In this document: piece by piece, positions 15,704 to 24,640 of the stretch
Layout: each line of letters opens with the position of its first letter
How positions within the stretch are numbered: position 1 is the stretch's first letter
Assembly: GCF_026240945.1 (NCBI RefSeq)
Contig: NZ_JAPFPY010000001.1
Span: 472,310 to 536,309, forward strand
DNA from: Mycolicibacterium sp. J2
GTDB lineage: Bacteria > Actinomycetota > Actinomycetes > Mycobacteriales > Mycobacteriaceae
DNA: 64,000 nt
Direction: 5' to 3'
Program-made: the position numbers and the translations under genes
The notes under the pieces: generated by a model
What the model was told of the DNA's origin: nothing
Database searches by the model: none
The model's input: only the letters and a program-made list of their open reading frames with translations

Positions 15704-17050
15704 GTGAGGGTCCGTAGCCGAGAAGCCGCCGCCGCGGGTGCCGCCCTGATTCTGGTCATCGCCGCCTTCGTGGTGCCCCACCTGCACCTCGGTAGTGTCA
15801 CCCCGCTGATCCACAGTTCCGCCGACCAGATCAGGGCCTTCGCCCAGACCGCGCCCATCTTCGGGTGGTGGGACGCGCATGTCGGGTGGGGAACGGGTCC
15901 CGCCGTGCTCATCGGCGCCGCGACCGTGTGGTGGGGACCGTCGGTACTGGACCGGATCCCGTGGCGTGCCGTGCCCTGGTTCGCCTGGGCGGCAGCATGC
16001 GGGTGGGCGTTCGCGCTGGCGATGGTGGACGGCTGGCAGCGCGGCTTCGCCGGGCGTCTGACCGCTCGCCACGAGTATCTGCGCCAGGTACCGACGATCA
16101 CCGATATCCCCCAGGCGGTGCGCACGTTCTCGGCGCGGATCCTCGACTACCAGCCGGACTCGTGGATCACCCACGTTTCCGGCCACCCGCCCGGTGCGCT
16201 GCTGACCTTCGTCTGGCTGGATCGCCTGGGCTTGGGAGGGGGCGCGTGGGCGGGGTTGTGGTGCCTGCTCATCGGCTCCAGCGCTGCGGCGGCGATCGTC
16301 GTGACGGTCCAGACCCTCTCCGGAGAGGCCATGGCCCGAGCCGCGGCGCCGTTCGTGGCGGTTGCGCCGACGGCGATCTGGATCGCGGTCTCGGCCGACG
16401 GATACTACGCGGGAGTCGCAGCGTGGGGCATCGCGCTCTTGGCTCTCGCCTCCCGCAGCCGTCACCCGGTACCACTGGGTCTGGCGGCGGGCCTGCTGCT
16501 GGGTTGGGGCATCTTCCTCAACTACGGGCTCGTGTTGATGGGATTGCCCGCGCTGGCGGTCCTGCTCACCGCCGACCGACGCACCGCGGCCCGCCTGCTG
16601 GCCGCCGCTGCCGCCGCGGCATTGCTGGTCGTCGGCGCCTTCGCGGCTGCCGGATTCTGGTGGTTCGACGGTTACACCTTGGTGCAGCAACGATATTGGC
16701 AGGGCATCGCGTCGGACCGCCCCTTCGGGTACTGGGTGTGGGCAAACCTGGCCTCGGTGGTCTGCGCGATCGGACTTGGTTCGGTGGCCGGTCTGAGCCG
16801 GGCGTTTCGCCGGGCCGCACTACGCGCACGCGGCGGGCTTGAGCTGGTGGTGCTCGCGGCACTGCTGGCCATTGTCTGCGCCGACCTGAGCATGTTGAGC
16901 AAGGCCGAGACGGAGCGGATCTGGCTGCCGTTCACGGTCTGGCTCACCGCGGCTGGGGCGTTGCTGCCCGCAACGTCACGACGCTGGTGGTTGGCCGTCA
17001 ACGTCATCGGCGCGCTCGCGCTCAACCATCTCATCCTGACGAATTGGTAG
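15704..17050 (+). CDS. Polytopic membrane protein, possible GT-C enzyme
   Basis: About 448 residues with around ten to eleven membrane segments and a large loop after the second. A conserved-looking DGWQRGF/TARHEYLRQVP region and SGHPPGALLTF lie in an external loop, and small basic cytoplasmic loops follow. The overall layout resembles lipid-linked-sugar GT-C glycosyltransferases of mycobacteria, but I cannot point to a definite catalytic motif. I chose GTG at 15704, since the frame's TTG at 15698 has no better ribosome site. Its 3' end overlaps the convergent membrane gene by 75 bp. Confidence 0.7.
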   Translation: MRVRSREAAAAGAALILVIAAFVVPHLHLGSVTPLIHSSADQIRAFAQTAPIFGWWDAHVGWGTGPAVLIGAATVWWGPSVLDRIPWRAVPWFAWAAACGWAFALAMVDGWQRGFAGRLTARHEYLRQVPTITDIPQAVRTFSARILDYQPDSWITHVSGHPPGALLTFVWLDRLGLGGGAWAGLWCLLIGSSAAAAIVVTVQTLSGEAMARAAAPFVAVAPTAIWIAVSADGYYAGVAAWGIALLALASRSRHPVPLGLAAGLLLGWGIFLNYGLVLMGLPALAVLLTADRRTAARLLAAAAAAALLVVGAFAAAGFWWFDGYTLVQQRYWQGIASDRPFGYWVWANLASVVCAIGLGSVAGLSRAFRRAALRARGGLELVVLAALLAIVCADLSMLSKAETERIWLPFTVWLTAAGALLPATSRRWWLAVNVIGALALNHLILTNW

Positions 17051-17455
17051 CCGCCGCACTGCGAATCGATACCCGAGCGCAGCGCCCAACACCACGATCC
17101 ATACCAACGCGACGCTGATCCACAGCCCTCGTGGGTAATCCCGGTTCAACACGGTGTGGTTGTCCGGCCGCAAACCCGGTGTGGCGTACACCGGAATGGC
17201 GAGCACAACAAGCACGACGGTGCACAACCCGGCGGCCGACACCGGAGCCCACCAGTGCCGCGGCAGGATCCGCAGGCTTACCCAGCCGGCGGCCGCACAC
17301 AGCGGCGCAAAGACGAGATCATGGATCAGCACCGCCGCCAGCGCCCACTCCAGCATGCGCAGCAGCACCACGGGCGGCTGGTCTGCCAACAGCCATGCGC
17401 CGTAACCCACCAACGCGGCACCCGCCAGCAACAGCACCGTCCGCACCGCGGTCAC
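16976..17455 (-). CDS. Small four-helix membrane protein
   Basis: 159 residues with four predicted membrane helices (about 5-20, 35-60, 68-95 and 118-140) and a charged C-terminus (EMVERERADD). I recognise no family. The GTG start overlaps the stop of the molybdopterin oxidoreductase (GTGA), so it is the last member of the minus-strand operon. It may serve as a membrane partner or quinone/haem subunit of that oxidoreductase. The longer frame upstream (to 17752) is a shadow. Confidence 0.72.
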   Translation of the reverse strand: MTAVRTVLLLAGAALVGYGAWLLADQPPVVLLRMLEWALAAVLIHDLVFAPLCAAAGWVSLRILPRHWWAPVSAAGLCTVVLVVLAIPVYATPGLRPDNHTVLNRDYPRGLWISVALVWIVVLGAALGYRFAVRRLPIRQDEMVERERADDVDGQPPAS

Positions 17456-18423
17456 GGGATCACCTCGATCCGGCTGAGCCATTTGGTCTGCAGTACCCCC
17501 GGACGCGATGGTGCGATGAGCCGACACGGATAGCCGTGGTCGGCATGCAGCGGTTCGCCGTTGACCCGTAACGCAATCAAGGTCATGCGATCGCGGGCGT
17601 GCGCCGCGGGAAGTACCGTTCTCGAGTAGGGGCCGGGCGGTTCCAGCGATACCATCCGCAGGTCTCGGTCCGGTGCTGCGCCTGCCGCCGCCAGCAGGTC
17701 CGCCAGCACGACACCGGTCCAATCGGCATCCGCGCTCCACCCCTCGACGCATGCGATCGGCAGCCGGTGGGTCACCTGCGGCAGTGCGCTCAGTTCGGCG
17801 ATCGTGAACGAGCGGCTCGTGGCGCCGCCGACCACCGTGAGCCGGTAATCGGGTGCATAGGCCCGCCGCAGGACGCCTGCCGCGATCGCGGTGCGATTGA
17901 CCGGAAGTCCTTGCGGCCCCGCCCCGGACCGCGGCGCCAGCACCGACACCTGCCGCACCAGGGGAATCGTCTGTCCGGCGGTGGCCAACGTTGCGACGCC
18001 GACGGCCAGCCAGGTGCCCCGCAACACGGCACGCCGGGTCGGCCCGATGCTGCCGCCGGCGGCCACATCGTCGAGCGGTTCACCAAGGGCACGCCGGACG
18101 ACCGGCAATTTGACCGCGACGTGCACCAGGATCGACAGCCGCTCGAACTGGCGGGTGAGTCCCCCGAACACGGGCCGCTCGAACAGCTTCGGCCACACCG
18201 CCCACAGTTTGACGATGACCAGTGGAATGGCCGCGATACCGGTGATGACATGGGCACCCTGGGTGAACCGGTACAGCCAGGCGGGCCTTGTCGGCCAGGC
18301 GAACCAGGGCACCGGGTGTTGGATGAGATGGCTGATCAGTCCGGTGGCGAAGCACACCGTGATCGCGACACCCAATGCGATGCCGACGCGTGCCGTCACC
18401 GCGGTTCTCCACCCGGGTGTCAC
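17452..18423 (-). CDS. Membrane molybdopterin-dependent oxidoreductase
   Basis: A 323-residue fusion. The N-terminal 110 residues have membrane helices with His residues (SHLIQH, GAHVITG, ILVHVAVK) like a cytochrome b561-type domain. After TRRAVLRGTWLAVGVA comes a sulfite-oxidase-type molybdenum cofactor domain with the ligand Cys225 in CVEGWSADADW. The C-terminal dimerisation domain is absent, as in the YedY/MsrP class. It probably oxidises or reduces an envelope substrate using membrane electrons. GTG start and stop overlap both neighbours by four bases in a five-gene operon. Confidence 0.85.
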   Translation of the reverse strand: MTPGWRTAVTARVGIALGVAITVCFATGLISHLIQHPVPWFAWPTRPAWLYRFTQGAHVITGIAAIPLVIVKLWAVWPKLFERPVFGGLTRQFERLSILVHVAVKLPVVRRALGEPLDDVAAGGSIGPTRRAVLRGTWLAVGVATLATAGQTIPLVRQVSVLAPRSGAGPQGLPVNRTAIAAGVLRRAYAPDYRLTVVGGATSRSFTIAELSALPQVTHRLPIACVEGWSADADWTGVVLADLLAAAGAAPDRDLRMVSLEPPGPYSRTVLPAAHARDRMTLIALRVNGEPLHADHGYPCRLIAPSRPGVLQTKWLSRIEVIP

Positions 18424-19049
18424 CGCGGGGCCAAACTGGCCAGCATCCGCTCGCCGATCGGATGGATCCCCGTGATCACCAAACCGGCATCACCGGCGAC
18501 GCGAGCAGCATTGTCGAATCCCACTGTGGCCCAACGAAACCACGGTCCGATAGCCTGGGAAGACTCCAGTCGCACCCATTGGCACCTGATGCCGCCTGGC
18601 GTCGAATCGAACTCGGCCAGACAGCACCCGTCGCGGCAGAGCAGATCTTTGGCGCGCCGCAGAATGCGAACCGGGTCGCCACCGAGCCCGATGTTGCCGT
18701 CGGCAAGCACCACCGTCTGCCAGCGCCCCGCGCCGGGAAGGGGACCGAAGACATCACGCAGTAGCGCGGGCGCACCGCTGCGGCGGGCCAACTCCACAGC
18801 CGTCGCCGACACATCCACACCGAGCGCCGGGATCCCTCGGCGGATCAGATCGGCGACCAATCGGCCCGGCCCACAGCCCAGGTCAATCGTGGGGCCGTCG
18901 CAGCGGTCCAGCACAGCCCGGTCGAAACGCACGTCGGCGTGCCGGCCACCCAGCCAGTTGTGCACCGGCAGACGGTGGACCGTGCCGTCGGTGTGCCGAA
19001 TCCAGCATCGCTCGCCCGTGAGGGCACGCTCGTAGAGATTTCCGAACAT
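18420..19049 (-). CDS. SAM-dependent methyltransferase
   Basis: 209 residues, class I Rossmann methyltransferase with motif I TIDLGCGPGRLVADL and acidic motif II GVDVSA. The central region VVLADGNIGLGGDPVRILRR contains the expected later motifs. The N-terminal WLGGRHADVRFDR segment is shared by actinobacterial relatives next to GT2/DUF2064 genes. A GTG three bases upstream is possible, but the ATG at 19049 has GGAGG at the better distance. It overlaps its upstream neighbour by one base and its downstream neighbour by four. Confidence 0.85.
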   Translation of the reverse strand: MFGNLYERALTGERCWIRHTDGTVHRLPVHNWLGGRHADVRFDRAVLDRCDGPTIDLGCGPGRLVADLIRRGIPALGVDVSATAVELARRSGAPALLRDVFGPLPGAGRWQTVVLADGNIGLGGDPVRILRRAKDLLCRDGCCLAEFDSTPGGIRCQWVRLESSQAIGPWFRWATVGFDNAARVAGDAGLVITGIHPIGERMLASLAPR

Positions 19050-19717
19050 CACACCTCCAAAGCGCTTGTCACACAGCTGAACCGGCTTGCCGGGTCACAC
19101 TGACGACGCACCGTTTCCACGTCGCCGACGGTATCCACGTCGGCCAGCGTCGCCAGCAGCTGCACCTCCAGCCCGCGGCCCTGCAGGGCGCGGATGGTCT
19201 GCCTGCCGGTGTCCGACCGCGACATCGGCACGGTGGCCAGCCAGTCCGGCTCGGACGCGTCGACCAGCCCGAGCGCCCACCAGCCGCCGTCCTCGGCAGG
19301 GCCCAGCACCGCCTCGGCGCCGAGCAACGCCGCCGCGCCTTCGGCCAGCAGTGCGGCGCTGACTTGCGGGGTGTCCATGCCGATCTGCAGCACCGGATAT
19401 CCGGCGCGGGAAGCGTCCCGGTGCGCGTTGGCCAGGCGTTCGGCGAAATCGGCTCCGCGCTGGTCGAGCACCGTGAAGGTCCGCAGCCGATCCCGGATGG
19501 CGGCGGCGCCGCTGGCCATGTCCAGATCGCCGGTGAGCACGACGGTGCGGGCCGCCGCCGGGGTGGCGGCCACCGCGTCGAGGGTGTCCAGCAAGGCCGC
19601 CGCAGCCACATCGGCAGCCGATTGGGCACCGATGGACGCGGCCAGCCTGGTCTTGGCCAAACCGGGTACCGGCGCCTTGGCCACCACCACGATGTTCACC
19701 GGGCACGGTGCGCTCAT
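19049..19717 (-). CDS. DUF2064/TIGR04282 family transferase
   Basis: 222 residues of the GT-A-like DUF2064 family (TIGR04282): VVVAKAPVPGLAKTRL at the N-terminus is the nucleotide-binding signature, with GMDTPQ and GPAEDGGWWALGL as core acidic motifs. Family members are usually beside GT2 enzymes and are thought to be sugar or nucleotidyl transferases, with function mostly unproven. The open frame runs far upstream through the GT2 gene, but the ATG at 19717 overlaps the GT2 stop (ATGA) and begins the conserved domain. Confidence 0.87.
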   Translation of the reverse strand: MSAPCPVNIVVVAKAPVPGLAKTRLAASIGAQSAADVAAAALLDTLDAVAATPAAARTVVLTGDLDMASGAAAIRDRLRTFTVLDQRGADFAERLANAHRDASRAGYPVLQIGMDTPQVSAALLAEGAAALLGAEAVLGPAEDGGWWALGLVDASEPDWLATVPMSRSDTGRQTIRALQGRGLEVQLLATLADVDTVGDVETVRRQCDPASRFSCVTSALEV

Positions 19718-20370
19718 GTGATGGCCCGCCAGAAATCCACGGCCGCGATGACGCTGCCGCGCAACGATCCGCTCACCTTCGACCGACCACCGGTGCGCGA
19801 TCGATAAGTGACATCGAGTTCCACCACCCGCCAACCGGTGCGTGCCGCGAGCACCAGCAGCTCCAGCGGATACCCCGATCGCCGGTCGGCAATCCCCAGC
19901 GCCAGCAAGGCGTCCCGGCGGGCCACCCGGATAGGCGCGATGTCGTGCACCGGCAGGCCGTGACGGCGGCGCAGCCGCCAACACACCGCCGCTGTGCCCA
20001 GCCTGGCGTGCCACGGCCAGTGGGTACCCGGCGTCGGACGTCGCCGCCCCACCACCAGGTCGGCGCCGCGGTCGAGTTCGGCCACCAGTGCCGGCAGGGC
20101 CGCGGGATCCAGCGAACCGTCGGCATCCAGCACGGCGACGATCGGGGTCTCGGCCGCCAGCACCCCGGCGTGCACCGCGGCCCCGTAACCCGCCCGATGC
20201 TCGAACACCACTTCGGCCCCGTGCGCACGGGCAACCTCGGCGGTGCGGTCGGTGCTGTTGTTGTCGACGACGAGCGGCCGGTACTCGGGCGGGACGGTCG
20301 CCAGCACGCCGGGAAGTGATTGCGCCTCGTTCAGACAAGGCAGCACCACCGTCACCCTGGCTTGCCGCAT
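19714..20370 (-). CDS. Family 2 glycosyltransferase
   Basis: 218 residues of a GT-A family 2 transferase: TVVLPCLNEAQSLPGVL, VVDNNSTDRT and the DxD-like VLDADGS are in order. It most resembles dolichyl-phosphate-mannose-synthase-like enzymes that lack membrane helices. It is the first gene of the five-gene minus-strand operon and is divergent from the response regulator at 20474 (103 bp between them). The ATG at 20370 begins just before the conserved domain. The longer upstream frame crosses the promoter region. Confidence 0.87.
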   Translation of the reverse strand: MRQARVTVVLPCLNEAQSLPGVLATVPPEYRPLVVDNNSTDRTAEVARAHGAEVVFEHRAGYGAAVHAGVLAAETPIVAVLDADGSLDPAALPALVAELDRGADLVVGRRRPTPGTHWPWHARLGTAAVCWRLRRRHGLPVHDIAPIRVARRDALLALGIADRRSGYPLELLVLAARTGWRVVELDVTYRSRTGGRSKVSGSLRGSVIAAVDFWRAIT

Positions 20371-20473
20371 GCCATCGAACGTATGCCCGCCGCGCGGGCA
20401 TGGAAAGGTCCCAATAGTGACGAGTCCGTGACATCGGTGCAGGTCGCGGCGCCGGCGCATTAGTGTCGAAGGG

Positions 20474-21166
20474 GTGACGAGGGTGCTGATCGCCGACGAC
20501 GATCCTGTGGTGCGGGACGTGGTGCGTCGTTACCTGGAACGGGATGGCCACGTGGTGGCGGCGGCGGGTGACGGTGCCCAGGCCCTGCAGATGCTGCAAT
20601 CCATGCAGATCGACCTGGCAATCCTCGATGTGATGATGCCCGGCCCCGATGGCCTGACCTTGTGCCGCAGTCTGCGCCGCGGCGACGACTACGGCATGCC
20701 GGTGATCATGCTGACCGCGCTCGGCGAGGAGGATGACCGCATCGCCGGCCTGGAAGCCGGGGCCGACGACTATCTCACCAAGCCGTTCAGCCCGCGTGAG
20801 CTGGCGCTGCGGGTGCGGTCGGTGTTGCGCCGCACACCACCGCCTGCCGAACTTCCTGCCGAATTGCGCTGTGCGGGGCTGCAACTGAACACCGCCGCGC
20901 GCACCGTGGCGGCGGACGGCAGGCCGGTCAGCCTCACCGCGCGGGAGTTCGATCTCCTGACCTTCTTCATGTCACACCCGGACACCGTGTACTCCCGCGA
21001 TCAGCTGCTGAAACTGGTGTGGCAGTGGGACTTCGGGGATATGTCGACCGTCACGGTGCACATCAAACGGTTGCGTGCCAAACTCGGCACCCACCACCGC
21101 ATCCAGACCGTCTGGGGCCGCGGGTACCTCTGGGAGACCGCCAAATACGTCAGTGGGGAGTGCTAG
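20474..21166 (+). CDS. OmpR-family response regulator
   Basis: 230 residues: receiver domain (1-120) with acidic pocket DDD at 8-10, phospho-acceptor Asp52 in LDVMMPG and Lys in LTKPFS, followed by a winged-helix DNA-binding domain (about 130-225) with VWGRGYLW. The start is GTG with GAAGGGG upstream. The kinase gene follows after three bases. Its position opposite the GT2 operon suggests it controls that operon, the genes downstream, or both. Confidence 0.93.
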   Translation: MTRVLIADDDPVVRDVVRRYLERDGHVVAAAGDGAQALQMLQSMQIDLAILDVMMPGPDGLTLCRSLRRGDDYGMPVIMLTALGEEDDRIAGLEAGADDYLTKPFSPRELALRVRSVLRRTPPPAELPAELRCAGLQLNTAARTVAADGRPVSLTAREFDLLTFFMSHPDTVYSRDQLLKLVWQWDFGDMSTVTVHIKRLRAKLGTHHRIQTVWGRGYLWETAKYVSGEC

Positions 21167-21169
21167 CCC

Positions 21170-22198
21170 ATGCCGGCAACCGACGTGTGGGAGATCGTGG
21201 GGTGGGCACTGGCCTGTTCGGTGCCGGTGGTCATTGCCGGTGCGCTCGCCATCAGGTTGGCGCGTTCCTGGTCGCTGGCGGTCAGCATGGTGGCATTGGT
21301 CCTCATCCCGACGCTGGCCACCTTCACCGGTGTCCTCGGCGCCAGCGGTTTCATGATCACCGAGACCTTCGAGCGCACTGCGGTCGTCCTGGTGATCGTC
21401 TCGGTGGTCACCATCCCGGCCGCGGTCACGCTGGCCCGGTACCAGGCCCGTCGTACCGTGTGGGAGAAGGAGATTCGTGATTCCGAGCGTGCGGCCGAGC
21501 ACTCCCGGCGCCAGTTGGTGGCCTTCGTCAGTCACGACCTGAGGACACCGCTTGCCGGGATCCGCGCAGTTGCCGAAGCCATCGCCGACGGTCTGGTGGA
21601 CGGTACCGAGACCCGCGAACACGCCAAACATATCGAGCAGGAATCCATCCGACTCTCCGATATGGTCGACGACCTCTTCGAGATGTCGAAGATCAACGCG
21701 GGTGCGGTGCAACCGGCACTCGACACCGTCGCCTTGGACGAGGTGGTGGACGACGTCGTGGCCGCGCACCGGATCGCGGCCGAACGCGCCGGAGTGCAAT
21801 TGCATGCCAGCTTGCCATCGCAGCCGGTGCACGTCGTCGGCAGCGGACGGGCCCTGGTGCGGGTGCTGTCCAACCTCGTCGCCAACGCCATTGCGCACAC
21901 CCCCGAGGGTGGCCGGGTGGACCTGACAGCCGGTCGCGACGAACGTGAAGCGTGGGCCCGGGTCGACGACACCGGTGTCGGCATCGACGAGACGGACCTG
22001 CCCAGAGTTTTCGATATTGCCTACCGCGGCTCCAATGGCCGTGTGCCCCGCGCTGATTCGTCGTTACCCAGTGGATCTGGGCTGGGATTGGCGATTGCAG
22101 CCGGTTTGGTCCAGGCACACCGGGGAACGTTGTCTGCGCACAACCTGGGCACTGGCGCCCGGTTCGAAGTGCGGCTGCCGCTGGCCGAGGAGACGTGA
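21170..22198 (+). CDS. Sensor histidine kinase
   Basis: 342 residues. Three membrane segments (about 8-29, 36-58 and 68-90) with almost no periplasmic loop, so it senses within or at the membrane. His122 in FVSHDLRTPLAG is the phosphoacceptor, then NLVANAIAHTP (N-box), VDDTGVGI (G1) and GSGLGLAIAAGLV (G2). It pairs with the regulator just upstream. The next gene, an epimerase, starts four bases after its stop, so the system is co-transcribed with sugar genes. Confidence 0.92.
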   Translation: MPATDVWEIVGWALACSVPVVIAGALAIRLARSWSLAVSMVALVLIPTLATFTGVLGASGFMITETFERTAVVLVIVSVVTIPAAVTLARYQARRTVWEKEIRDSERAAEHSRRQLVAFVSHDLRTPLAGIRAVAEAIADGLVDGTETREHAKHIEQESIRLSDMVDDLFEMSKINAGAVQPALDTVALDEVVDDVVAAHRIAAERAGVQLHASLPSQPVHVVGSGRALVRVLSNLVANAIAHTPEGGRVDLTAGRDEREAWARVDDTGVGIDETDLPRVFDIAYRGSNGRVPRADSSLPSGSGLGLAIAAGLVQAHRGTLSAHNLGTGARFEVRLPLAEET

Positions 22199-22202
22199 CC
22201 CG

Positions 22203-23243
22203 ATGAGGGTGCTGGTGACCGGTGCTGCGGGGTTCATCGGTACCCGCATGGTCGGTGCGCTGCGCGCAGCCGGCCACGACGTGGTTGCCGTGGACGCCAT
22301 GCTGCCCATGGCCCACGGTCGCGGCGCCGAGGTACCTCACGACTGCGTACGGCTCGATCTGCGGGACGCCGACGGGCTGGCCGCACTGCTGCGCGGTGTC
22401 GACGTGGTCTGTCACCAGGCGGCGGTCGTCGGTGCGGGCGTGGACGCCGCTGACGCGCCCTCCTACGCGGCGAACAACGACTACGCCTCCGCCGTCCTGC
22501 TCGCCCAGATGTATGCCGCCGGCTGCCGCAGGCTGGTTTTCGCCTCGTCGATGGTCGTGTACGGACAAGGGCGCTACGACTGTCTGGTACACGGCCCCGT
22601 CGACCCGCTGCCGCGCACAGTGACGGACCTCGACCGAGGGGTGTTCGAGCACCGCTGTCCACGCGGCGGTGAGCCGCTGCAGTGGCGCCTGGTCGACGAG
22701 GATCAACCGGTGCGTCCGCGCAGTCTGTACGCGGCAAGCAAAGCGGCACAGGAGCATTACGCGTCGGCCTGGGCCGAGGCGACGGGTGCGTCGGTTGTCG
22801 CGCTGCGTTACCACAACGTGTACGGGCCAGGAATGCCGCGCGACACCCCGTATTCGGGTGTCGCAGCGATCTTCCGTTCGGCGCTGGAAGCCGGGATACG
22901 GCCGCAGGTGTACGAAGACGGCGGTCAGATGCGAGATTTCGTGCATGTCGACGACGTCGCCGCCGCCAACCTCGCGGCGATCGACGCCGAGTTGGACGGG
23001 TTCGAGGCGTTCAACGTCTGTTCCGGGCGGCCGGTAAGCATTCGGGACGTGGCTGATTGGTTGTGCGCGGCGCGCGGGTCCGACCGAGCGGAGGTTACCG
23101 GCCGCTACCGTAGCGGTGACGTCCGGCATATCGTCGCCGACCCCGGCCGGGCCGCCGTCCGGCTGGGATTCCGCGCAACGGTCGACCCTGCCGACGGGAT
23201 CACCGATTTCGCCTTCGCCCCGCTTCGTGCCGCGGTGCGCTGA
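22203..23243 (+). CDS. NAD-dependent nucleotide-sugar epimerase/dehydratase
   Basis: 346 residues, extended SDR. The N-terminal GAAGFIG loop is at residues 8-14, the catalytic tail YAASK near residue 178, and an FVHVDDVA segment typical of UDP-glucose 4-epimerase/dTDP-glucose dehydratase relatives. It carries an insert (about 125-165) with two Cys residues, absent from the common enzymes. The exact sugar is unknown. It sits in a run with the histidine kinase upstream and a HAD phosphatase downstream. Confidence 0.85.
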   Translation: MRVLVTGAAGFIGTRMVGALRAAGHDVVAVDAMLPMAHGRGAEVPHDCVRLDLRDADGLAALLRGVDVVCHQAAVVGAGVDAADAPSYAANNDYASAVLLAQMYAAGCRRLVFASSMVVYGQGRYDCLVHGPVDPLPRTVTDLDRGVFEHRCPRGGEPLQWRLVDEDQPVRPRSLYAASKAAQEHYASAWAEATGASVVALRYHNVYGPGMPRDTPYSGVAAIFRSALEAGIRPQVYEDGGQMRDFVHVDDVAAANLAAIDAELDGFEAFNVCSGRPVSIRDVADWLCAARGSDRAEVTGRYRSGDVRHIVADPGRAAVRLGFRATVDPADGITDFAFAPLRAAVR

Positions 23244-23321
23244 ACCACAGTGCCGTCCAGTTTGCGCCAGCCGGGCATCGGGTATGTCTCGACCACTTCG
23301 ACAGGACAAGAGGAGTAGACG

Positions 23322-24032
23322 ATGCGGCCGGCTTCTTCGGATGTTCCAGCGGTCCTCTTCGACGTCGACGGCACGCTCGTGGATTCCAACTACCTGCACG
23401 TGCACGCCTGGGTGCGCGCCTTCGAGGTCGAGGACCAGCCGGTGTCCGCCTGGCGCGTGCATCGCTGCATCGGCATGGACGGCAACACGTTGGTTCGCAC
23501 CCTGGCGCGCGGCGCCGATGAGGCTGTGCAACACCGGCTCAAGGACCACCACAGTCAGTTCTACCGTGAGATGGCCTCATTGCTGACGGTGCTTCCCGGT
23601 GCCCGAGATCTGCTGCACCGGGTGTCCGACCTGGGCATGCAGGTCGTGCTGGCCACCTCGGCCCCGGAGGACGAGCTGATGCTGTTGCGGCGAGTACTGG
23701 ACTGTGACGACGTGATCTCCACGGTCACCTCTTCGCGGGACGTCGATATCGCCAAACCCGACCCTGGCATCGTGCACGTGGCACTGGAGCGGGCCGGCGT
23801 CGACGCGTCCCGCGCGGTGTTCGTCGGTGATTCGACCTGGGACGCGTTGGCCGCCCGGCGAGCCGGTGTGGTCACCATCGGGTTACGCAGCGGCGGTGTG
23901 GGCAGCTGTGAATTGGACTGTGCCGGAGCCAAGGTCATCTACGACGACCCGCGCGACCTGCTGGCCAACCTCGACACCAGTCCCATCGCGGCGTTGGACG
24001 TCGCAGGCAAGCCGGACCGGCTAACCTCCTGA
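23322..24032 (+). CDS. HAD-family phosphatase
   Basis: 236 residues of the haloacid dehalogenase superfamily, beta-phosphoglucomutase/Gph-like. Motif I is FDVDGTLVDSN, motif II is the Thr/Ser in LATSAPED, motif III Lys in DIAKPDPG, and motif IV GDSTWD. It should hydrolyse a phosphorylated sugar or small metabolite. A strong GAGGAG precedes the ATG. It lies between the epimerase and a small membrane protein in the sugar-related run. Confidence 0.88.
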   Translation: MRPASSDVPAVLFDVDGTLVDSNYLHVHAWVRAFEVEDQPVSAWRVHRCIGMDGNTLVRTLARGADEAVQHRLKDHHSQFYREMASLLTVLPGARDLLHRVSDLGMQVVLATSAPEDELMLLRRVLDCDDVISTVTSSRDVDIAKPDPGIVHVALERAGVDASRAVFVGDSTWDALAARRAGVVTIGLRSGGVGSCELDCAGAKVIYDDPRDLLANLDTSPIAALDVAGKPDRLTS

Positions 24033-24034
24033 TT

Positions 24035-24487
24035 GTGAACGAGGCCCACGGCACCGGGCCGGCCACTTCCGTGTTCCGCCGCGCGGCCTGGCCGGCGGGC
24101 ACGCTGTGTGTGGCCGGCGCCCTCATCGTCGGCGTCTACACCGTGGCGGCACCGCTGCCGGACTGCGGCGATCTGTACGCGTGCCGGCGGGTGGTCGACC
24201 GCACTCTGCTGCTGGGGTGGACGGCGTTGGGCGTCGCGGTGGCAGCGGCAGTGGTGTTGGCGGTGGTGCTGCGCGGCCGCCGACTCACCGGATGGCCGGT
24301 GCGGGCGGTTGTCCTCGTGCTCGCCTGCCTGCTCGCGGCCGCGTACTGGAAAACCCATTTCGGGGCACTACGTGCGGTGCTGGCCACACAGATGCCGGTC
24401 GCCGTACCGATGTGGACCGCGACCTACGCCTTTTGGCTCGCGGTGGCCGGATTGGCGTTGGCTGCTGTGAGCGTTCGGTCGCGCTGA
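24035..24487 (+). CDS. Four-helix membrane protein
   Basis: 150 residues, GTG start two bases after the HAD stop. Four hydrophobic stretches (about 16-38, 62-84, 88-103 and 123-145) with Cys residues in the first loop (PDCGDLYACRR) that may form a disulfide. No family recognised. Placement suggests a co-transcribed accessory of the same locus. Confidence 0.7.
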   Translation: MNEAHGTGPATSVFRRAAWPAGTLCVAGALIVGVYTVAAPLPDCGDLYACRRVVDRTLLLGWTALGVAVAAAVVLAVVLRGRRLTGWPVRAVVLVLACLLAAAYWKTHFGALRAVLATQMPVAVPMWTATYAFWLAVAGLALAAVSVRSR

Positions 24488-24640
24488 CGAACGGAGCGCC
24501 CGACGGCGCGATCGTCCGCGCAGCGAAGCACCGCGTCGTGGTGCGAAGAGCTGGCCGCCCAGCGTTTGCCTGCGCCACCACTTCGGGTAGCCCGTCCAAG
24601 TTGAGTCTTGCCGCGAAGGCATGCGGCATGCAGGGGGCAC

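Noticed and set aside
19718..20884. N-terminal extension of the DUF2064 frame
   Set aside because: Runs through the GT2 gene in another frame and across the divergent promoter; the ATG at 19717 starts the family domain.
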